From contig NZ_LACH01000002.1 of NCBI RefSeq assembly GCF_000968015.1, forward strand, positions 46,023-110,022: a stretch of 64,000 nucleotides of DNA, written 5' to 3'. The notes beneath the pieces are model-generated. The model was not told the DNA's origin. It saw only the letters and a program-made list of their open reading frames with translations, and did no database searches. Shown here in pieces: positions 29,232 through 37,131 of this stretch. The stretch is from Pseudomonas fluorescens. GTDB lineage: Bacteria > Pseudomonadota > Gammaproteobacteria > Pseudomonadales > Pseudomonadaceae. The number at the start of each line of letters is the position of its first letter. The first letter of the stretch is position 1. The position numbers and the translations under genes were made by a program.

Positions 29232-30515
29232 TCAGACGGCAATCCCTTTGCGGCACTGCAGTTGCGCAGTGCGCACGCGGGAGAAGGCGCGGGCCAGGCG
29301 CAGGAGCATTTCGTCGATGTTGGCTTTGCTGACGGTCAGGGCCGGGGTAAAGCGCAGGCAATCGGGCTGCGGCGCGTTAAGCAGCAAGCCTTCGTACAAC
29401 GCCGCTTTGACGACGGCGTCAGCCGATTCGTCGGACAAGGTAAGGCCCCAGAACAGTCCTTGCCCGCGCAACTCGCCATGACCATAGCGATGGGATAAAC
29501 GCTGCAGACCTTCGCTCAAGTGCTGACCGGTTTCCCTGACATGATCGAGAAACCCCTTGTCCTGCACGCTGTCGAGCACGGCAAGCCCGGCAGCCGTCAT
29601 CAGCGCATTGCCATGATGAGTTCCCGTCACTTCGCCGACGTCGAAACAGCAGGCTTTGCCCCGCGCCAGCAATGCCGCCAATGGCACGCCACCGCCCAGC
29701 CCTTTGCCGAGAACAACGATATCTGCCCGCACGCCGTAGGATTGTTCGGCGAGCAAAGTGCCGCAACGACCGAGGCCGGTTTGCACTTCGTCGAAGATCA
29801 GCAGAATGCCCAGCTCACGGCACAGGCGCTCGACCCCTTTGAGGTAATGCTCGGTGGCCGGTATCACCCCGGCTTCGCTCTGGATCGGTTCGAGCATGAT
29901 CGCCACGGTCTGGGCATCGACGGCTGCATGCAAGGCCGGAAGGTCATTGAACGGCACGTGACTGAAGCCCGGAAGCAACGGTTCGAATCGGTTAGTCAGA
30001 TTCGAACTGTCCGACGCCGAAATCGTCCCCAGACTACGACCATGGCAACCGTTGCTGGCAACGATGATCCGCGAAGCCCCGCCCCGATGCAGTTGGCCCC
30101 ATTTGCGTGCCAGTTTGATCGCCGCTTCACAGGCTTCGCTGCCACTGTTGAGCAGGTACGCCTGATCACTCCCGGTGCTGGAACACAGTCGTTCAGCAAG
30201 ATTGAGCATGCCGCGGTTATGCAGGCCGAAACCGGGGTTGATCAGCGACTGAGCCTGCGCCGCGATGGCGTTGACCAGCACTGAAGGGCTGTGTCCGAGG
30301 CTATTGGCCCCGCCACCTTGTGAGAAATCCAGATAAGCGCGGTCATCGCTGTCCCACAACCATGAGCCCTGGCCGCGCACGAATATCTGTTTCGGTCGCT
30401 CGACACTGGGCATCAGGCACTCGCTGGAAAGATTGTCGCCTTGGGACGGCAAGTAGGGGCCCACCGCCAGGTCATCAAGACTCGGAGGAGTGCGCCGCAA
30501 ATTAAACAGGTTCAT
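29232..30515 (-). CDS. Class-III (acetylornithine-type) PLP aminotransferase
   Basis: A 427-residue PLP enzyme of the acetylornithine/GABA aminotransferase family. Landmarks are YLLNSGSEACEAAIKLAR (phosphate-binding), FDEVQTGLGRCG (Asp to the pyridine nitrogen) and VVLGKGLGGGVP with the Schiff-base Lys. Its substrate is not clear from sequence; an omega-amino acid such as acetylornithine or 5-aminovalerate is plausible. It is divergent from a LysR gene that probably controls it. A hairpin hides its SD (see 30522-30539). Confidence 0.85.
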   Translation of the reverse strand: MNLFNLRRTPPSLDDLAVGPYLPSQGDNLSSECLMPSVERPKQIFVRGQGSWLWDSDDRAYLDFSQGGGANSLGHSPSVLVNAIAAQAQSLINPGFGLHNRGMLNLAERLCSSTGSDQAYLLNSGSEACEAAIKLARKWGQLHRGGASRIIVASNGCHGRSLGTISASDSSNLTNRFEPLLPGFSHVPFNDLPALHAAVDAQTVAIMLEPIQSEAGVIPATEHYLKGVERLCRELGILLIFDEVQTGLGRCGTLLAEQSYGVRADIVVLGKGLGGGVPLAALLARGKACCFDVGEVTGTHHGNALMTAAGLAVLDSVQDKGFLDHVRETGQHLSEGLQRLSHRYGHGELRGQGLFWGLTLSDESADAVVKAALYEGLLLNAPQPDCLRFTPALTVSKANIDEMLLRLARAFSRVRTAQLQCRKGIAV

Positions 30516-30684
30516 CTGATCAAACCTCGTGTGAGGTTTTTTGCCTTACCTATGTAAACACCATCGAAGGGAACGGTATTCATCGCGCTCTGTGGCCCTG
30601 TAAGCCTTGTCAATGCGGTTAGACTAGGCTCAGGCAAGGCCTTGAGCCATTTCGATTTCCCAGCATTTTCGATAAGCACACCTT
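30516..30684. promoter_or_regulatory. Divergent promoter region with an SD-sequestering hairpin
   Basis: The 169 bases between the aminotransferase and the LysR gene. AAACCTC (30522-30528) and GAGGTTT (30533-30539) form a 7-bp hairpin with a GTGT loop. On the minus strand the stem contains the GAGG that lies 9 bases before the aminotransferase ATG. LysR sites (T-N11-A) are not obvious. Confidence 0.45.
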
Positions 30685-31614
30685 ATGGATTTCAAGCAAC
30701 TGCGTTATTTCGTCGCGGTCTACGAAGAAGGTCATGTGGGCCGGGCCGCCGAGCGGCTTTCAATCTCCCAACCGGCACTGTCCCAGCAGATCCGCCACCT
30801 CGAACAAAACCTCGATGTGAGCCTGTTCGAACGCAGCAGCAAACGGCTGCTGCCAACCCTGGCTGCTCATACGTTGTACAACCATGCCCTGCCCTTGCTG
30901 GATGGATTGCAGCGGGCACGGGAAGCCTTGGGCAACTTCAAGGGCCAGGCACTGCGTACATTGGCCATCGGTGTATTGCAGACCGTCCATACCAGCCTGG
31001 TGCCGCAGATGCTCGAACGCGTGCGCAAGGCGCAGCCTCACTTGGTGGTGCAGATCTATGAACTGACGGGGCTGGAAATCGAGCGGCGCTTGCTCAACGG
31101 TTCTCTGGACATCGGCATCAGCTATCTGCCGCCTCGTCAGCCGGGGTTGCACGGCGTGATGCTGTACGAAGACGAGCTGACCCTGGTCATCCCGGCGGAT
31201 CACCCGTTGCGGGAATTCAAGAAAGTCTCGATGAGTCAGGCCGCCGAATTGCCAATGTTGTTGCTGGGTGAAGAGTTTCAAGTGCGACAGATCTGGCAGG
31301 CGCAACTGGCCAATCTGGGACGACGTCCGCAGGTACAGGCAGAACTCAACAACATGGCGGGGATTCTCGACAGCCTGCCGCACACGCGTCTGGCGACGGT
31401 GCTGCCCGGACGCTCGCAACAGGCACACGGCAACAAGGAACTGTTGTGGAAACCATTGAGCGAGCCGAGGGTGCCGCTGAAAGTGGGCTTGGTGTGTCGG
31501 GATGTGCAGCGGCAACAGGCTTCGCTGGCCTTATTGCGTACGTTGCTGGAAGAAGTGATGAATGGCTCGGAGGGGCGTTTGATCAACCCGGCAACACTGG
31601 ATGAGATGAGCTGA
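30685..31614 (+). CDS. LysR-family transcriptional regulator
   Basis: A 309-residue activator/repressor with an N-terminal winged helix-turn-helix (FVAVYEEGHVGRAAERLSIS, then QPALSQQIRHLEQNLDVSLF) and a periplasmic-binding-like effector domain (about 90-300). Closest in feel to the CynR/CatR branch. Divergent from the aminotransferase, the usual arrangement for LysR and its target. P. putida has a LysR gene at the same place. Effector unknown. Confidence 0.9.
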   Translation: MDFKQLRYFVAVYEEGHVGRAAERLSISQPALSQQIRHLEQNLDVSLFERSSKRLLPTLAAHTLYNHALPLLDGLQRAREALGNFKGQALRTLAIGVLQTVHTSLVPQMLERVRKAQPHLVVQIYELTGLEIERRLLNGSLDIGISYLPPRQPGLHGVMLYEDELTLVIPADHPLREFKKVSMSQAAELPMLLLGEEFQVRQIWQAQLANLGRRPQVQAELNNMAGILDSLPHTRLATVLPGRSQQAHGNKELLWKPLSEPRVPLKVGLVCRDVQRQQASLALLRTLLEEVMNGSEGRLINPATLDEMS

Positions 31615-31636
31615 GCACTTTTCTGCAGGCAAAAGA

Positions 31637-31662
31637 AAACCCCGCCGAAGCGGGGCTTTGCA
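31637..31662 (+). terminator. Terminator-like hairpin after the LysR gene
   Basis: CCCCGCC-GA-AGCGGGG-type hairpin about 25 bases after the stop codon, with a short T-run only. Confidence 0.55.
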
Positions 31663-31804
31663 GACTGTTTCCCTGACATCCATTTCACTCCGCCGTCCTG
31701 GCAGAATCCTACGTGTCCGTGTTGTTGCTTTGCGCTTCCTGCGCGACGTCCATGTGAAGTAGATTAGCTGTGGATCCAATCTGCATCTATGGGAGAAAAG
31801 CAGC

Positions 31805-31834
31805 ACGTCATGTAAGAGATTGCTTACATGACGT
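31805..31834 (-). terminator. 12-bp perfect hairpin after the acyl-CoA dehydrogenase gene
   Basis: ACGTCATGTAAG and CTTACATGACGT form a perfect 12-bp stem with a six-base loop, 8 bases after the stop codon at 31842. On the minus strand a TTTT run follows about 6 bases later. A terminator is likely; the low GC content of the stem is unusual. Confidence 0.5.
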
Positions 31835-31841
31835 TACAGTG

Positions 31842-33620
31842 TCAGAACTGTCCTGCGTCCAGCAGGAACAAGGACTCGCTGCCGGCCTTCACTGACGCGC
31901 TCAACGAGTGAATGCGCGGCAACAGACGTGCGAAATAGAAGCGCGCCGTGCCCATCTTGCTCGCGTAGAAATCGTCCTGCGCCTCTTTACCAAAAGCGGC
32001 CTTGGCCATCAGTGCCCACATGTACGCATACGACACGTAACCGAAAGCTTGCAGATACTCGACCGAGGCAGCGCCGATTTCGTTCGGGTTGCTTTTCGCC
32101 CGATCCAGCAACCAGGCGGTCAGTTCGTCGAGGGTGGTCACGGCATCGTTCAGCGGTTTGGTGAACTCGGCCAGATCAGCACTGGCAGTCGCGGTGAAAT
32201 GACGGATCTCGTCGGCAAACAGATTGTAGAACGCCCCGCCGGTACCGACGATCTTGCGTCCTACCAGGTCCAGCGCCTGAATGCCGTTGGTGCCTTCGTA
32301 GATCTGAGTGATGCGCACGTCGCGAACCAGTTGCTCCTGGCCCCACTCACGGATGTAACCGTGGCCGCCGAAAACCTGCTGGCCGTGAATCGTGGTTTCC
32401 AGACCCAGGTCGGTCAGGAACGCCTTGGCCACCGGGGTCAGCAAGGCCACCAAATCTTCTGCGCGTTTGCGGGTCGTGGCGTCCTCGCTGAACTTGGCGG
32501 TGTCGAGTTGCATGGCCACGTACGTCGAGAAGGCACGACCACCTTCGTTCGAGGCTTTCATGGTCAGCAGCATGCGACGCACGTCCGGGTGGACGATGAT
32601 CGGGTCAGCGACCTTGTCCTTGTTCTGCGCGCCGGTCGGCGAACGACTTTGCAGACGGTCGCGGGCGTATTCGACGGCGTTCTGGTACGAGCGCTCGCCG
32701 CTGGCCAGGCCCTGGATACCCACACCCAGACGCTCGTAGTTCATCATGGTGAACATCGCGGCCAAGCCTTTGTTCGGCTCGCCGATCAGATAACCCACGG
32801 CCTCATCGAAGTTCATCACGCAGGTCGCGGACGCCTGGATGCCCATCTTGTGTTCGATCGAGCCGCAGGTCGCCGGGTTGCGTGCGCCCAGGCTGCCATC
32901 GGCATTGACCATGAACTTGGGCACCAGGAACAGCGAAATGCCTTTGGGCCCCGCCGGTGCGTCTGGCAGTTTGGCCAGCACCAGATGGATGATGTTCTCG
33001 GTCAGGTCATGCTCACCGCCGGTGATGAAGATCTTGGTACCGCTGACTTTGTAGGAACCGTCAGCCTGAGGTTCGGCCTTGGTACGGATGATCCCCAGGT
33101 CAGTACCGGCGTGTGGCTCGGTCAGGCACATGGAGCCGGCCCAGACGCCGGCGTACATGTTCGGCAGGTACGCGGCTTTCAGCTCATCGCTGGCATGGGC
33201 GTTGATCGACAGGCAGGCGCCTGCGGTCAGCATCGGATACAGACCGAACGACAGGCTGGCGGAGTTGACCATTTCTTCGACCTGCGCCGAAACAGCCTTG
33301 GGCATGCCCATGCCGCCGTAGGTCGGATCGCCGCCGACACCGACCCAACCGCCTTCAGCGTAAGTCTGATAAGCCTGTGGGAAACCTGCCGGCGTGGTGA
33401 CGGCACCGTCCGCCCAATGGCAACCTTCTTCGTCAGCCGCACGACTCAGGGGCGCGATGCTTTTGCTGGTGACCTTGCCGGCCTCTTCAAGAATGGCTTC
33501 GACCGTTTCAGCATCGACAGTCTCGGCCAGCGCTGGCAGCTCGGCCCAGAGTTTGGCGACCTCGAAAACTTCATTGAGGACGAAGCGCATATCGCGCAGG
33601 GGCGCTTTGTAGTCAGCCAT
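31842..33620 (-). CDS. Acyl-CoA dehydrogenase (FadE-type, with C-terminal extension), paralogue 1
   Basis: A 592-residue FAD enzyme catalysing the first oxidation of fatty acid beta-oxidation. After the [19 protein letters not shown] start come CLTEPHAGTDLG (FAD/substrate region), the VFGGHGYIREWGQEQLVRD segment and YEGTNGIQALDLVGRK with the catalytic Glu, then an extra helical C-terminal domain typical of this 600-residue group. Two further paralogues lie at 33.8-35.6 and 42.3-44.1 kb. P. aeruginosa PA0506-PA0508 (FadE1/FadE2) are likely relatives. Chain-length preference cannot be read from sequence. Confidence 0.9.
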   Translation of the reverse strand: MADYKAPLRDMRFVLNEVFEVAKLWAELPALAETVDAETVEAILEEAGKVTSKSIAPLSRAADEEGCHWADGAVTTPAGFPQAYQTYAEGGWVGVGGDPTYGGMGMPKAVSAQVEEMVNSASLSFGLYPMLTAGACLSINAHASDELKAAYLPNMYAGVWAGSMCLTEPHAGTDLGIIRTKAEPQADGSYKVSGTKIFITGGEHDLTENIIHLVLAKLPDAPAGPKGISLFLVPKFMVNADGSLGARNPATCGSIEHKMGIQASATCVMNFDEAVGYLIGEPNKGLAAMFTMMNYERLGVGIQGLASGERSYQNAVEYARDRLQSRSPTGAQNKDKVADPIIVHPDVRRMLLTMKASNEGGRAFSTYVAMQLDTAKFSEDATTRKRAEDLVALLTPVAKAFLTDLGLETTIHGQQVFGGHGYIREWGQEQLVRDVRITQIYEGTNGIQALDLVGRKIVGTGGAFYNLFADEIRHFTATASADLAEFTKPLNDAVTTLDELTAWLLDRAKSNPNEIGAASVEYLQAFGYVSYAYMWALMAKAAFGKEAQDDFYASKMGTARFYFARLLPRIHSLSASVKAGSESLFLLDAGQF

Positions 33621-33669
33621 GGCAAACCTCGCAAGATCTAAACAGGTGATTCGTAGGAGTGGTGCTTTC

Positions 33670-33692
33670 GTTGGGTTTGAGTGTAACCCAAC
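33670..33692. promoter_or_regulatory. Candidate operator upstream of acyl-CoA dehydrogenase 1
   Basis: Perfect 8-bp inverted repeat GTTGGGTT-N7-AACCCAAC, 50 bases before the start at 33620 and after the terminator of the gene above. Its position suggests a regulator site for a separate promoter. Confidence 0.4.
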
Positions 33693-33761
33693 AACTTTTA
33701 CGACACATAGGGTCAGCTCATGACCGTTTTGTTATTTTTAGTCACTGAAAAGCGAACTATT

Positions 33762-33790
33762 AAAGAAGCCCGCAACTAGGCGGGCTCCTT
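33762..33790 (-). terminator. Terminator of acyl-CoA dehydrogenase 2
   Basis: AGCCCGC-N6-GCGGGCT hairpin (33767-33786) followed on the minus strand by TTCTTT. Confidence 0.75.
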
Positions 33791-33807
33791 TGCGTCGGCT
33801 TGAAACA

Positions 33808-35604
33808 CTATAGTGCGAATAACTCCGCAGGCAGGTTCATCAGACAATCGCTGCCCGCTTCGATGGCCGCCCGATGAGCCGCCGTGCGTGGCAGCAAACG
33901 CTTGAAGTAAAACTCGTTGGTCGCCAGTTTTGCCTGGCAGTAATCGGCATCGCCACTGCCCGAATCGAGCTGCGCCTGAGCGACCAACGCCATGCGCAGC
34001 CACAGATAGCCGAGGATGATGTAACCGCTGTACATCAGGTAATCCACCGAAGCCGCGCCGACTTCATCCGGATTTTTCATCGCCGCCATTCCGACCTTGG
34101 TGGTGACCTCTCCCCACTGCTGATTCAGGTCGTTGAGCTGCGCCACGTAGCTGGCGAGTTGCGGATGTTCAGCGTTCGCCGCACAGAATTTGTGAACTAT
34201 TTTGGTAAAGCCCCGCAGCAATTTCCCTTGGCTGCCGAGGACTTTTCTTCCGAGCAAGTCCAGCGCCTGAATACCGTTGGTGCCTTCGTAGATCGGTGCG
34301 ATCCGGCAGTCACGAACCAACTGCTCCATGCCCCATTCGCGGATGAATCCGTGACCACCGAACACCTGCATGCCGTGGTTGGTCACTTCCAGCCCGGTAT
34401 CGGTCATGAAGGCTTTGCAGATCGGCGTGAGGAACGCCAGCAGGTCTTCGGCATCCTGACGCGCCGTCTCATCCGTACTCAGATGTGCCACGTCCAGCAA
34501 CTGCGCAGTGAAATAGGTCAGCGCCCGGTTGCCTTCGTTGAAGGCCTTCATGGTCAGTAACATCCTGCGCACGTCAGGATGAACGATGATCGGGTCGGCA
34601 GGTTTATCCGGTGCTTTCGGGCCGGTCAGGGCGCGCATCTGCAGACGGTCGTTGGCGTACTTGATCGCGCCCTGAAAGCTCGCCTCCCCCAGACACAAAC
34701 CCTGCATGCCGGTGCCCAGCCGCGCGTGGTTCATCATGGTGAACATGCAGTTCAGACCCTTGTTCGGCTCACCGATCAAGAAACCCTTGGCCTCATCGAA
34801 GTTCAGCACACAGGTGGCCGAGGCCTTGATGCCCATTTTGTGTTCGATCGAGCCACAGGAAACGCCATTACGTTCGCCCGCCTCACCCTCGTCATTGGGT
34901 AAGAATTTAGGAACGATAAACAGCGAAATACCTTTGGTGCCGGCTGGTGCGTCCGGCAGTTTGGCAAGCACCAGGTGAATGATGTTTTCACTCATGTCGT
35001 GCTCGCCGGCAGAGATGAAGATCTTGCTGCCGGAAATCGCGTAGCTGCCGTCAGCCGCAGGCACGGCGCGGGTTTTGATGATGCCCAGGTCGGTGCCGCA
35101 ATGGGCTTCGGTCAGGCACATGGTGCCGGTCCATTGGCCAGCGGTGAGTTTGCTCAGGTAAGTCTGTTTCTGTTCTTCAGTGCCATGGGCGTGGATTGCC
35201 GACATTGCACCGTGAGTCAGGCCGGGGTACATGCCCCAGGAGGTGTTGCTGGAGCCGACCATTTCGCTGATCACCAGCCCCAGTGAACTCGGTAAACCCT
35301 GGCCACCGTAAGCCGGATCAGCCGCCAGACCGTGCCAGCCGCCTTCAACGTATTGTGCGAATGCCTGCTTGAAGCCTGTAGGCGTCGTGACCACGCCATT
35401 GTCGAAATGGCAGCCTTCTTCGTCGCCGCTGCGGTTCAGCGGTGCGAGAACGTTCTCACAAAATTTTGCACCTTCTTCGAGGATCGCATTGACCATGTCC
35501 GGGCTGGCATCGATGGCGCCCAGCGCGGCGTAGTTGCTGTGAAAATCGAAGACGTGGTCGATCAGAAAGCGCATGTCGCGCAGGGGAGCTTTGTACTCAG
35601 GCAT
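33808..35604 (-). CDS. Acyl-CoA dehydrogenase (FadE-type), paralogue 2
   Basis: A 598-residue paralogue of the neighbour, starting MPEYKAPLRDMRFLIDHVFD. It keeps the same landmarks: CLTEAHCGTDLG, VFGGHGFIREWGMEQLVRD and [17 protein letters not shown]. The ATG at 35604 has GGAGA 8 bases upstream; a longer frame to 35649 has no such signal. It has its own terminator, so it need not share a transcript with paralogue 1. Downstream of the diguanylate cyclase on the same strand. Confidence 0.9.
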   Translation of the reverse strand: MPEYKAPLRDMRFLIDHVFDFHSNYAALGAIDASPDMVNAILEEGAKFCENVLAPLNRSGDEEGCHFDNGVVTTPTGFKQAFAQYVEGGWHGLAADPAYGGQGLPSSLGLVISEMVGSSNTSWGMYPGLTHGAMSAIHAHGTEEQKQTYLSKLTAGQWTGTMCLTEAHCGTDLGIIKTRAVPAADGSYAISGSKIFISAGEHDMSENIIHLVLAKLPDAPAGTKGISLFIVPKFLPNDEGEAGERNGVSCGSIEHKMGIKASATCVLNFDEAKGFLIGEPNKGLNCMFTMMNHARLGTGMQGLCLGEASFQGAIKYANDRLQMRALTGPKAPDKPADPIIVHPDVRRMLLTMKAFNEGNRALTYFTAQLLDVAHLSTDETARQDAEDLLAFLTPICKAFMTDTGLEVTNHGMQVFGGHGFIREWGMEQLVRDCRIAPIYEGTNGIQALDLLGRKVLGSQGKLLRGFTKIVHKFCAANAEHPQLASYVAQLNDLNQQWGEVTTKVGMAAMKNPDEVGAASVDYLMYSGYIILGYLWLRMALVAQAQLDSGSGDADYCQAKLATNEFYFKRLLPRTAAHRAAIEAGSDCLMNLPAELFAL

Positions 35605-35694
35605 GGTCATTTCTCCGGCAGCAGATTCCCCAAACCTACTGCTGCGCACCCGGCCTCACAATCACAGTCCAGACGCTGAATGCGCCATCATCAC

Positions 35695-36984
35695 TCAATC
35701 AGTAGCGGCGTCCATGCGCACCGCGCCACGACGGTTTTGACCGAACGCCACCACACAGTTGCGCCCCGCGCCCTTGGCACTGTAGAGCGCCTCGTCAGCG
35801 GACTTGAGCACTTTTTCGGGGGTGCGCTGCTCCAGTCGTTCGGCCACGCCGATGCTGACGGTGACCGACACACTTGAGGCGCCCGCCCCCGCGCGACGTT
35901 GACGACCTTGCTGGTCATCCTGAGGACGGCTGTCCTGATTGCGCAGTTGAATGTTGTAGGTGGCGATGGACTCGCGGATGACTTCCAGGTGCGGCATGCA
36001 CTCTTCGAGGGTCTTGCCTGCGAACACCAACGCAAACTCCTCTCCGCCGTAGCGATACGCCCTACCGCCTCCGCCGATTTTCGACAGCTTGCTGGCGACC
36101 AGTCGCAGTACCTGGTCGCCGACATCGTGACCGTGGGTGTCGTTGAATTTCTTGAAGTGATCGACGTCGCTCATCGCCAGCACGTAATTGCGGCCGAGCC
36201 GCTGCATCCGCTCGTTCAGGGCGCGGCGGCCCGGCAGACCGGTAAGCTCGTCGCGGAAGGCCATTTGATAGGCCTCATGGGCGACCGCTGCGGCAATCAT
36301 CAACATCACCTGGCTGCACATGATGTTCAAGGTGAACGGCAGGATGAAGGTTTTCGGCAACATCCAGAACAACCCGAGCAGGCCCACCAATTGGGCAGCA
36401 TGCAAGGGTCTCGGGTTGCGCCAGTATTGCCAGGCCAGCAATACAAACGAGGCGATGAACACCGGATAAGACAGCTGGATCAGGCTCATCCAGGCGCCAT
36501 GCAAGGCTGGCCAGCGGATCTCCGCCAGCCACATCAACAGCGCCTGTGGGTAACTTTGTTCCAGCCCCAACGCCACGCTACCGAAGGCCAGCAACACAGC
36601 GAAGCGCGCCACCATGTCCTGGAACAGGTGGGTGCGCTCCTGCCAGGCGGCGAACACACCGAATAGCAGCGGCAGCAACAGGCAACACAGATGGAAGACC
36701 ACCGCGGCGTCTTCACGAACCTTGCCGTAGTCGCGGTAATAGTCGGTCTGGGTGTCGAGCAGGTAGTAGGCGATGTACACCGTGACCATCAGAAACAGCT
36801 CACGCTGGCGTCGGTAAACCGCGCAGTAAGCACCGCCGAGCAACAACACCAGGGTGGGCAGTACGTTGAACAGCGAGGTGAAAAAGACGTTCAGATCCTT
36901 CACGTACGCAGCCGCCAGCCCCGCGAGCAACAGCAGTAATGACGGCAGGAAATGGCTGAAACGTACAGCGGAAGAACGCGGCAA
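35695..36984 (-). CDS. Membrane-bound diguanylate cyclase (GGEEF)
   Basis: A 429-residue protein with about seven membrane helices in residues 10-230 (LPSLLLLLAGLAAAYV, VLPTLVLLLGGAYCAVY and so on) followed by a GGDEF domain starting FRDELTGLPGRRAL. The active-site motif is GGEEF at 313-317, competent in known cyclases. The RxxD inhibitory site is absent (GGGGRAYRY in its place), so product inhibition is not expected. A variable Gln/Arg-rich insert (about 350-370) lies within the domain. In P. putida a GGDEF gene also sits between acyl-CoA dehydrogenases. Signal unknown. Confidence 0.9.
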   Translation of the reverse strand: MPRSSAVRFSHFLPSLLLLLAGLAAAYVKDLNVFFTSLFNVLPTLVLLLGGAYCAVYRRQRELFLMVTVYIAYYLLDTQTDYYRDYGKVREDAAVVFHLCCLLLPLLFGVFAAWQERTHLFQDMVARFAVLLAFGSVALGLEQSYPQALLMWLAEIRWPALHGAWMSLIQLSYPVFIASFVLLAWQYWRNPRPLHAAQLVGLLGLFWMLPKTFILPFTLNIMCSQVMLMIAAAVAHEAYQMAFRDELTGLPGRRALNERMQRLGRNYVLAMSDVDHFKKFNDTHGHDVGDQVLRLVASKLSKIGGGGRAYRYGGEEFALVFAGKTLEECMPHLEVIRESIATYNIQLRNQDSRPQDDQQGRQRRAGAGASSVSVTVSIGVAERLEQRTPEKVLKSADEALYSAKGAGRNCVVAFGQNRRGAVRMDAATD

Positions 36985-37131
36985 GGGTAACGCTCCGACC
37001 CGTCATATCAATAGATGGCATTGTGCCCACCTACTGTAACGGCAGAAACGCCGGCTTACTGAGCGATTTGTCAGGTTTTTTTAGCAGGTGCGTGGCTGGC
37101 CGCAAGCCGCGCGGCCAGTCACGTCGTTCAA

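Noticed and set aside
31908..33641. 577-codon plus-strand frame opposite acyl-CoA dehydrogenase 1, and similar frames opposite paralogues 2 and 3
   Set aside because: The same antisense frame recurs opposite all three paralogues, as expected from conserved sense codons rather than from real genes.
37090..37131. GC-rich hairpin CTGGCCGC..GCGGCCAG after the dihaem gene called as a terminator
   Set aside because: No U-tract follows on the minus strand, so I did not list it as a separate terminator.
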